DNA from: Flavobacteriaceae bacterium
GTDB lineage: Bacteria; Bacteroidota; Bacteroidia; Flavobacteriales; Flavobacteriaceae
DNA: 7,236 bases
NCBI GenBank assembly: GCA_002691265.1
Contig: NZHJ01000012.1
Location: 11,819 to 19,054 of the forward strand
Direction: 5' to 3'
The notes beneath the pieces were generated by a model that was given only the letters and a program-made list of their open reading frames with translations, was not told the origin of the DNA and did not search any database. Below are positions 1 through 5,662 of this stretch, in pieces. Every line of letters starts with the position of its first letter. Within the stretch, counting starts at the first letter, position 1. The translations under genes were made by a program, and so were the position numbers.

Positions 1-1144
1 ATAAGCTTTTTATTAAAACCCTAACAAAATAAATTGATCTCATTGATATAATAATCTTTGCTATATCTAATAATTTACTCTCTTCGTTTAAGAATTCTAG
101 TAATCTTTTTGTAGGATTTCTTTTTATCATCTTATAAAAAACAGTTTCTCCTCTGTGATTATATTGCGATAGAACTCCTAGTAAGATTTTGTCTAAAAAG
201 GAATATTTTTTCTCAGGAATTATTCCGATTTTTTTTCCTTCCTTTATATTGTTTAAAATTTTCAAACAATATTTTTCACAACTTTTAAAAGAATACCCAG
301 TAGAGGGTTTTATCCATCCACCAGCAGTTCCAATTTTTGTAACATTTTTAGTTGATTCTTTATAAAATGGGTAAGATGTCATTGGGATAATTCCATATTC
401 AGATTTTATAATTTTATAATTGGTTGTATTATAATATTTACTTAAATATTCCCTAATATATTCTTCATAAACTTCGCGATCACACTCGTCTTTAGAAAAG
501 TATGTATGTTCTATAAGCGCTTCGTTTTTTTTGAAGGGTAACACATAAGTAAAAGCTGTATGATTTTTATCTCTAATTCTGTAGTCCATAAAAACAAATG
601 ATTTTTTATTAAATTTTTTTTCATCGGTTTTAATAACCCAACCAAGAAAATGTTGCTTTAAATAAGTGTATTTTTTTATTTCTTCATGTATTCCACTAGG
701 TAATCGTGAGTCAAAAATATGTTTAGCTTGATAGTTTTTTTTATTTCCAACCACTACAAGTTTGTTCTTGTCTTCTCTAATTTTTAAAACAGTATCTTTT
801 ATAAACTTAAAATTCTTTTTCTTTTTGATTTTTCTTTTTACATATTCTTCAAACTTTGATGAGCTTAAAGTCTTATAATTGTATTCAGAAAAATCCATAA
901 CAACTTTTCCAGTGCTTGAGTAAAAATCAGCTTTATTCCATCTTTGTTTTAAAATTTTATCCCATTTTCCATTTCCGGCTTCCCAAAATGAAAAAAAATT
1001 ATCTTCCTTTTTTGATTTTTCTTTATCAATTATTAAAATTGAATAATCTTTGAAATATTTATCGTTTAGAAAACAATATGATAAATGAAGACCTGAAAGA
1101 CCACCTCCAACGATAATAAAATCAAATTTTGAGCTGGCTTTCAT
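1..1144 (-). CDS. crtY: Lycopene beta-cyclase CrtY (3' end cut by window edge)
   Basis: This enzyme cyclises both ends of lycopene to give beta-carotene, the third step of the pathway encoded here. The frame is open from ATG at 1144 to base 1, giving 381 codons with no stop. Family members are about this long, so only a few C-terminal residues should be missing. Visible landmarks are an N-terminal dinucleotide-binding motif (IIVGGGLSG, residues 10-18), the LIEHT segment (210-214), which matches the LIEDT/FLEET-like motif carrying the catalytic glutamate (here E212), GIIPM soon after it, and GTAGGWIKPSTGYSF (271-285), the typical second flavin-domain signature. The start is firm: an in-frame TAA lies a few codons upstream. 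It follows crtZ by 22 nt and is the last visible gene of the crt operon. The family assignment is by recognition of these motifs; the reaction is family knowledge. Confidence 0.93.
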   Translation of the reverse strand, partial: MKASSKFDFIIVGGGLSGLHLSYCFLNDKYFKDYSILIIDKEKSKKEDNFFSFWEAGNGKWDKILKQRWNKADFYSSTGKVVMDFSEYNYKTLSSSKFEEYVKRKIKKKKNFKFIKDTVLKIREDKNKLVVVGNKKNYQAKHIFDSRLPSGIHEEIKKYTYLKQHFLGWVIKTDEKKFNKKSFVFMDYRIRDKNHTAFTYVLPFKKNEALIEHTYFSKDECDREVYEEYIREYLSKYYNTTNYKIIKSEYGIIPMTSYPFYKESTKNVTKIGTAGGWIKPSTGYSFKSCEKYCLKILNNIKEGKKIGIIPEKKYSFLDKILLGVLSQYNHRGETVFYKMIKRNPTKRLLEFLNEESKLLDIAKIIISMRSIYFVRVLIKSL

Positions 1145-1166
1145 ACAACTTAAATATTAGTAGATG

Positions 1167-1622
1167 TTATTTTTCTTTGAAATACTTAAGAGGTGGAAAC
1201 AACATTCCAAAACTTTCACCTCCATCTTTTTTAATATTTGCATGATGCATTTTATGAGCTTTTCTTACACCTCTTGCATACCAATTATTTGCTTTTTTAA
1301 GGAATTTAAAACGTTGATGAATAAATATGTCATGAACAATGAAGTATGTTAAACCATAAGCCATTATTCCAAATCCTATTGCAAATCCAAACTGAAATCC
1401 AAGCTCAACCTGAGAATAAAAAAATAACATACTAACAACGGCATAGAAAACAAAAAATAAATCATTTCTTTCCCACCAAGAAGTTTTTAAGTTTTGGTTA
1501 TGATGATCTTTATGTAACGTCCATAAAAATCCGTGCATTATATATTTGTGTGAAAACCAAGCCATAAATTCCATAAACAAAAAGGTCGATATAAAGACAA
1601 TTGCAAATTTTAGTATTTCCAT
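1167..1622 (-). CDS. crtZ: Beta-carotene hydroxylase CrtZ
   Basis: A membrane di-iron hydroxylase of the fatty-acid hydroxylase superfamily that adds 3- and 3'-hydroxyls to beta-carotene, giving beta-cryptoxanthin and then zeaxanthin. The 151-residue protein has all expected histidine clusters: HxxxxH at 25-30, HxxHH at 37-41, HxxxxH at 97-102 and HxxHH at 123-127. Hydrophobic segments at about 3-22, 54-70 and 74-96 place it in the inner membrane with the His clusters on the cytoplasmic face. Length is normal for the short bacterial CrtZ group. Its ATG directly follows the TAA of crtB with no intervening base, so translation is probably coupled. Nothing is missing or unusual in the active site. 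A different ring specificity cannot be excluded from sequence, but the neighbours make zeaxanthin formation the natural reading. Confidence 0.95.
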   Translation of the reverse strand: MEILKFAIVFISTFLFMEFMAWFSHKYIMHGFLWTLHKDHHNQNLKTSWWERNDLFFVFYAVVSMLFFYSQVELGFQFGFAIGFGIMAYGLTYFIVHDIFIHQRFKFLKKANNWYARGVRKAHKMHHANIKKDGGESFGMLFPPLKYFKEK

Positions 1623-2462
1623 TTAGAGTAGATTTAATTGATATTTAACATAGCTTCGAGTTAGAAGTTCAATCTTTTTTAGGTTAGGCACTCTTATTCT
1701 TCTATTGATAATTTCAGTCGCTGGGGTCTTTTTAAGTTTTTTAAGCAATTGATTATAATATCTGTAGGCCATAAACACACCAAATTTAGCATCTAATGGT
1801 AGTTGTTTGATACCTTCTAAGCCATCTTTAAAATCATTTTCGATTTCATTTATAATTTCATTTTTTTCGGATTCGTTTAATTTTTCAAATTTAGTATTAG
1901 GAAAATAAGTTCTATTTAAATCTTCTTTATCAGCTTTTAAATCCCTCAGAAAATTTACCTTTTGAAATGCTGAGCCAAGTTTCATAGCATTATTCTTTAG
2001 TTTTTTATAAAGTTTCCCTTCACCTTGAACAAAAACCTTTAAACACATTAATCCTACAACATCTGCCGAACCATAAATATATTCTTTATACTCTTTTACT
2101 GTACTGTAATTTTTTTTTGTTAAGTCCATTCTCATGCTTTTCATGAAGGAATCAACTAAATCTTTGTCAATGTTATACTTATGGAAGGTATGTTGAAAAG
2201 AATTTAGGATTGGATTTAGGTGTATTTTGTTAGTTAAGGCTTTTTCTAAATCATCTGAAAAGTCGTTAAATAATTCTGTTTTATTATAGTCATGAAATGA
2301 ATCAACAATTTCGTCAGCAAATCTTACAAAACCATATATATTATAGATATCCTTTCTAATATTTTCAGAAAGAAGTCTTGTAGCAAAGGAAAAAGAGGTA
2401 CTATAAGTTTTAGTAACATTTTCACTGCACCTGTAAGAAACTTCATCAAAAATATTTTTCAT
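1623..2462 (-). CDS. crtB: Phytoene synthase CrtB
   Basis: Condenses two geranylgeranyl diphosphates head to head, via prephytoene diphosphate, into 15-cis-phytoene. It belongs to the squalene/phytoene synthase family. With the start chosen here the protein has 279 residues, the usual size. Both metal-binding aspartate motifs are intact: DEIVD at residues 50-54 and DLKAD at 174-178, the latter followed by DLNRTYFP. YGSADVVGLMCL (about 130-141) is another family signature. I chose ATG 2462 over the in-frame ATG at 2486 because MKNIFDEVSYRCS is the N-terminus typical of flavobacterial CrtB, and a run of nine A lies just upstream, the kind of A-rich leader this phylum uses instead of a Shine-Dalgarno site. 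The longer start would add eight residues (MLNCKKKP). It lies 41 nt after crtI and abuts crtZ. Confidence 0.95.
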   Translation of the reverse strand: MKNIFDEVSYRCSENVTKTYSTSFSFATRLLSENIRKDIYNIYGFVRFADEIVDSFHDYNKTELFNDFSDDLEKALTNKIHLNPILNSFQHTFHKYNIDKDLVDSFMKSMRMDLTKKNYSTVKEYKEYIYGSADVVGLMCLKVFVQGEGKLYKKLKNNAMKLGSAFQKVNFLRDLKADKEDLNRTYFPNTKFEKLNESEKNEIINEIENDFKDGLEGIKQLPLDAKFGVFMAYRYYNQLLKKLKKTPATEIINRRIRVPNLKKIELLTRSYVKYQLNLL

Positions 2463-2465
2463 TGG

Positions 2466-2474
2466 TTTTTTTTT
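2466..2474 (-). promoter_or_regulatory. A-rich translation-initiation leader of crtB
   Basis: On the minus strand nine consecutive A residues end three bases before the ATG at 2462. There is no GGAGG-like site. A-rich, unstructured leaders are known to favour initiation in Bacteroidota, so this supports 2462 rather than 2486 as the crtB start. The role is inferred from position and composition only. Confidence 0.35.
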
Positions 2475-2503
2475 ACAATTTAACAATAAATTAGAATATA
2501 TTT

Positions 2504-3961
2504 TTATTTGTTAATAAGATTAGCAACCAGTTCACCTGAAACTATAGCAGGAGGAACCCCTGGTCCTGGAACTGTTAGCTGACCACAGAAATACAAATTT
2601 TGTACCAATTTACTCTTAATGTTTGGTCTTAAAAAAGCTGTTTGAAATAGGGTATTTGCTAATCCGTAGGCATTTCCACCGTAAGAATTGTATTCTTTTT
2701 TAAAATCACTAACACAAAAGCTCTTCTTGAATATAATTGAGTCTCTTAATTTTTGTTTTGTATAACTCTCTAGTTTTTCCAGAATAATATTGAAATATTT
2801 TTCTCTTATTTCAATTGAGTCTTCAAGATTTGTAGCTATTGGAATTAAAAAAAAACCATTCTCACAATTACTAGGTGCAGTTTTTGCATTAGTTTTTGAT
2901 GTAAAATTTGCATAAAAAAGTGGATCGGTGGGCCACTTGGGTTTATTATAAATCTCATCTGCATGTTGATCAAAATCGGTATCAAAAAACAGGTTATGAT
3001 GTTCAACATTTTTTAGTTTTTTGTTAAAACCAACATAAAATAGAAGTGAGGAGGGGGCAAAAACTCTATTTTCCCAATAATTCTCTGAATATTGTCTAAA
3101 CCTTTTCGGTAATAAACCCTCAGTGTGATGATAATCAGCGCCTGAAATAACTAAATCACATTTTACTTCACTATTTTCAAAAATGAGATTACTAACATTT
3201 TTATTTTTAATTTGTATTTTCTGTAAATCATGATTGGTTTTATAACTAACTCCTAAAGATGTTCCCAGTGATACCATAGCGGTTACCAAATCATAGAACC
3301 CATTTTTTGGTTGAAAAGTACCAAGCCCGAAGTCAGCATAGTTCATAAAATTGTAAAATGCCGGAGTATTAGAGGCTTTTGCACCTAAAAAAAGAACTGG
3401 AAATTCTAATATAGATCTTAATTTGGGATTTTTAAATTCCTTATTCACATCTTTTCGTATTGTAGAGACAAAATATCTAACCTTTTTGATTGTTTTTAAC
3501 GAAACTAATTCTAAGGGACTCATCCCTGGCATCTTATACAGCATATCTGTAACACCAATTGAGTAATTTTCTTTAGCTTTTTGCATGAATTTTTTTAATT
3601 TCATGCCGCTTCCTTTTTCTATTTTTTCAAATTTTTCAGATATTTTTTCAATGTCATCTTCAATATCAATATAATCTTCTGAGCCAAAGTATACTCTATA
3701 TGCTGGGTTAAGTTTTTTTAATTTATAAAAATCATTTGTGGTTTTTCCAAAGTCATTAAAAAATTTCTCAAAAACATCAGGCATCCAATACCAGCTTGGT
3801 CCCATATCAAAAGTAAATCCTTCAGCTTTAAATTGTCTTGCTCTTCCACCAAGCCTGTCATTTTTCTCATATACAGTTACATTGTGACCAGCTTTTGCTA
3901 GATAGCAAGCAGCAGATAACGAGGAAAATCCTGAACCTATAATTGAAATATTTTTTTTCAT
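2504..3961 (-). CDS. crtI: Phytoene desaturase CrtI
   Basis: An FAD-dependent desaturase that converts phytoene stepwise to lycopene. The 485-residue protein opens with the flavin-binding Rossmann motif IIGSGFSSLSAA (7-18), the acidic residue E32 at the end of the second strand, and DRLGGRA (35-41). It ends with NLYFCGQLTVPGPGVPPAIV and a helix, the bacterial-type phytoene dehydrogenase signature. Length is normal. The frame extends upstream to an ATG at 4000, but that lies inside the tRNA-Leu gene, and the extra 13 residues (MWKFESSRAHSKF) are translated tRNA. The start at 3961 gives the standard CrtI N-terminus. It is the first crt gene, beginning 10 nt after the tRNA 3' end, with crtB 41 nt downstream. 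The number of desaturation steps cannot be read from sequence, but a following CrtY implies lycopene as the product. Confidence 0.95.
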   Translation of the reverse strand: MKKNISIIGSGFSSLSAACYLAKAGHNVTVYEKNDRLGGRARQFKAEGFTFDMGPSWYWMPDVFEKFFNDFGKTTNDFYKLKKLNPAYRVYFGSEDYIDIEDDIEKISEKFEKIEKGSGMKLKKFMQKAKENYSIGVTDMLYKMPGMSPLELVSLKTIKKVRYFVSTIRKDVNKEFKNPKLRSILEFPVLFLGAKASNTPAFYNFMNYADFGLGTFQPKNGFYDLVTAMVSLGTSLGVSYKTNHDLQKIQIKNKNVSNLIFENSEVKCDLVISGADYHHTEGLLPKRFRQYSENYWENRVFAPSSLLFYVGFNKKLKNVEHHNLFFDTDFDQHADEIYNKPKWPTDPLFYANFTSKTNAKTAPSNCENGFFLIPIATNLEDSIEIREKYFNIILEKLESYTKQKLRDSIIFKKSFCVSDFKKEYNSYGGNAYGLANTLFQTAFLRPNIKSKLVQNLYFCGQLTVPGPGVPPAIVSGELVANLINK

Positions 3962-3971
3962 AAATTTTGAG

Positions 3972-4056
3972 TGCGCACGAGAAGACTCGAACTTCCACAA
4001 TCATAATGATTATTAGGCCCTCAACCTAACGCGTCTACCAATTCCGCCACGTGCGC
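3972..4056 (-). tRNA. tRNA-Leu(GAG)
   Basis: An 85-nt class II tRNA. The acceptor stem GCGCACG pairs perfectly with CGTGCGC, followed by discriminator A at 3972, as expected for leucine. The D-arm reads GCGGAATTGGTAGACGC. The anticodon arm is TTAGG/CCTAA around the loop TTGAGGG, with anticodon GAG at 4022-4020, reading CUC and CUU. The long variable arm has a perfect AATCA/TGATT hairpin with loop TTA, and the T-arm is GGAAG-TTCGAGT-CTTCT with one G-U closing pair. CCA is not encoded (the next bases are CTC), so it must be added after transcription. The gene sits 11 nt after the AraC-type regulator and 10 nt before crtI, all on the same strand. Confidence 0.97.
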
Positions 4057-4067
4057 ATAATTTAAAT

Positions 4068-4925
4068 TTAATTGTTATTAATGTATGTTCTTGGGGTTAT
4101 TCCGTATTTTTTTTTGAAAGCAGCAATAAAATGACTTGATGAACTGTAACCCAAGTCATAACTCACCTCATTAACATTAAGATTTCCGTTACTTAAAAGC
4201 TGTTTAGCTCTCTCCATTTTAAAATCAAATAAATATTTGTACACAGGCTTGCCATATATCTCTTTGAACCCCTTTTTTAAATTTTTCAAACTTAAATCAA
4301 TTGTCTTTGATAATTCAATTAAGCTGGGAGGATTTTTAATATCCTTTAGTATCACATCTTTAGCTTTAGCTATCTTCTTTAAGTTTTCATCATTATTAAG
4401 AAATGGGCATTGGTCTAGATCTATTTCTTTTGTTTTTTTAAAAATAAGACTAAAAAGTTCATAGATTTTAGCCTTGTATAACAAACTTCTTGTCGAATTG
4501 TCCATATCATTTTTAATAATCTGATTGAGAACAATTAATATTGAGTTTGAAATTAAATTTTCTGAGTAATGTTTTTGATTTAAACTTTTATTTTCAAAAA
4601 ATGGAATATCAGATGATGATGAGGAAAATAACTTGTGGAATTCTACTATCGGAATTAAAACCGAAATAACCTTGGAATTTTTAGCCGCTGAAGCATCAAT
4701 GGTTAAGGGTTTTTCAGGATTATATAATGTTAAAAACTTTCCCTCATCTAACTTAAGATTGTAAGCTCCTTTATTATAGTTGAATGTTATTGATCCAGAA
4801 ATACAAAAATGAAACTGTATAAATGAAGCATCAAGCTTATCATAAAATATATTTTTTTTTCCGTTATCCTTAACAATAATTTTGATCAAAGTTAAGTGGT
4901 TGCCAACCTGAAATTCATTCATCAT
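4068..4925 (-). CDS. AraC-family transcriptional regulator (iron/heme or siderophore type)
   Basis: A 285-residue cytoplasmic DNA-binding regulator. Residues 1-100 or so form a small beta-rich sensor domain (FIQFHFCISGSITF at 34-47, then LYNPEKPL at 67-74). Residues about 180-283 are a complete AraC/XylS DNA-binding domain. Its first helix-turn-helix lies around 200-221 (PSLIELSKTIDLSLKNLKKG), and the second around 250-271, with the family signature EVSYDLGYSSSSHFIAAFKKKYGITP. The CPFLNNDENLKKI linker and the overall pattern recall the PchR-like regulators near iron-compound receptors in Flavobacteria; this is recognition, not a search. The receptor and hmuY operon ends just upstream, making it the likely target, but the crt genes follow with no terminator and could also be controlled. 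Two ATGs lie at the start (4925 and 4922); either is possible. The ligand is unknown. Confidence 0.92.
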   Translation of the reverse strand: MMNEFQVGNHLTLIKIIVKDNGKKNIFYDKLDASFIQFHFCISGSITFNYNKGAYNLKLDEGKFLTLYNPEKPLTIDASAAKNSKVISVLIPIVEFHKLFSSSSSDIPFFENKSLNQKHYSENLISNSILIVLNQIIKNDMDNSTRSLLYKAKIYELFSLIFKKTKEIDLDQCPFLNNDENLKKIAKAKDVILKDIKNPPSLIELSKTIDLSLKNLKKGFKEIYGKPVYKYLFDFKMERAKQLLSNGNLNVNEVSYDLGYSSSSHFIAAFKKKYGITPRTYINNN

Positions 4926-4967
4926 GTAATCTTTGTCTTTGACTTCTCAATAATAATGCCTAAATAT

Positions 4968-4995
4968 AAAAAAACCAGCATATAGCTGGTTTTTT
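4968..4995 (-). terminator. Rho-independent terminator after the receptor-hmuY operon
   Basis: An 11-bp perfect stem pairs 4969-4979 with 4985-4995 (core CCAGC/GCTGG flanked by A/T pairs) around the five-base loop 4980-4984. On the minus strand it is followed by seven T. It starts 19 nt after the hmuY stop codon, which separates the uptake operon from the AraC gene. The A and T tracts on both sides make it nearly symmetric, so it could also stop plus-strand transcription, although no plus-strand gene is present. The remaining part of this 89-nt gap (4926-4967) must hold any promoter for the AraC gene; I see no convincing match to the Bacteroidota consensus there. Confidence 0.8.
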
Positions 4996-5014
4996 AAATG
5001 AAAGATATTTGTAA

Positions 5015-5638
5015 TTATTCAAAGTCCGTAACTCCTTCATTGGGTTGATAAACGTAATTAAAGGTGTAATACCTGCTAGGGTCTGAGAATGCATCAGGAT
5101 TTTCGGGCGCACCCAGATAGTAGCTTAGTATCTCCATTTTTGCATATTTTCCGTCACTGGTACGAAATACTAATATTTTACCAGGTGTTGGGCTAATTAG
5201 GTATGTAGGAGGCCCTGTGTAAGTATACCATCCGTTTCCAGATCCTGACGCAATAGCATAACCTTCAGATGAATCTTGCGTAATGAGTGATGTGTCAACT
5301 ACAACCATTTCAGCCATTGTTCCGCTAAAAATATATACTCCTGCATCTCCAGTTCTTTCAGGCTCATCATTTGTTTCTAAAGATATTCCACCGTTGACAA
5401 TTATTGATGTTCCACGAAATGCAATATCCCAATCAGTTTCACTGTTTGTTTCACTTCCAGTTTCGAAATCAAACTTTGTAAATTGCCCTGATATCGGTTG
5501 TCCCTGACCACCTTCTTGCGGTGCATGTAGGTCCTCAACTGTAACACTTTGGATATCCTGTAAATTAGGTCCATCATCTTCACAGTTGTAGAATGAAATT
5601 AACATGATTGATAATATTAAAAATTTGATAGTTTTCAT
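5015..5638 (-). CDS. HmuY-family lipoprotein (heme-binding-type)
   Basis: A 207-residue exported protein. Residues 1-19 form a lipoprotein-like signal: MKTIK, a hydrophobic stretch (FLILSIMLISFY), then Cys19 followed at once by EDD, which resembles the acidic surface-export signal of Bacteroidota lipoproteins. The lipobox is imperfect because Asn rather than Gly, Ala or Ser precedes the cysteine. The mature part carries TDWDIAFRGTSIIVNGG (about 68-84) and GKILVFRTSDGKYAKMEIL (153-171), typical of the HmuY family, whose founding member in Porphyromonas gingivalis captures heme and passes it to the receptor HmuR. It follows a receptor gene by 24 nt and precedes a terminator, so the pair forms an operon. 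The only histidine is H38 near the N-terminus, so the bis-histidine heme coordination of P. gingivalis HmuY is unavailable; M108, M111 and M168 are possible alternatives. The ligand is therefore inferred, not shown. Confidence 0.85.
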   Translation of the reverse strand: MKTIKFLILSIMLISFYNCEDDGPNLQDIQSVTVEDLHAPQEGGQGQPISGQFTKFDFETGSETNSETDWDIAFRGTSIIVNGGISLETNDEPERTGDAGVYIFSGTMAEMVVVDTSLITQDSSEGYAIASGSGNGWYTYTGPPTYLISPTPGKILVFRTSDGKYAKMEILSYYLGAPENPDAFSDPSRYYTFNYVYQPNEGVTDFE

Positions 5639-5662
5639 AAAATGATATTTGATATTAATAAA

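Noticed and set aside
1164..1352. Plus-strand open frame of 62 codons opposite crtZ.
   Set aside because: It is antisense to a gene with intact catalytic histidine motifs, and its Phe- and Cys-rich translation is a by-product of Lys- and His-rich coding on the other strand.
3998..4021. A possible promoter inside the tRNA on the minus strand: TATGATTG at 4005-3998 with GTTG 16 bases upstream.
   Set aside because: Each element has one mismatch to the consensus and the spacing is slightly short. The bases are fully explained by the anticodon and variable arms of the tRNA.
3972..4056. The tRNA-Leu as an attachment site for an integrated element.
   Set aside because: I found no second copy of the tRNA 3' end in the window, no integrase and no change in composition. 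The genes on both sides look like ordinary core flavobacterial genes.
4063..4070. TAAATTTA on the minus strand, seven bases before the tRNA, resembling the Bacteroidota -7 box TAnnTTTG.
   Set aside because: The last base does not match, no TTTG element is visible at the right distance upstream, and such AT-rich words are frequent here. It also overlaps the AraC stop codon. It remains a possible tRNA promoter but is too weak to annotate.
4237..4464. Plus-strand open frame of 75 codons opposite the AraC-type gene.
   Set aside because: It mirrors the conserved DNA-binding domain coding on the minus strand and has no recognisable features or initiation context.
4961..4968. TATATTTA upstream of the AraC gene as a -7 box.
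   Set aside because: It overlaps the T-run of the terminator, lacks the final G and has no good -33 partner.
5283..5583. A plus-strand frame of 74 codons and a second minus-strand frame of 60 codons over the hmuY-type gene.
   Set aside because: Both overlap the well-supported HmuY-family reading frame and show no motif of their own.
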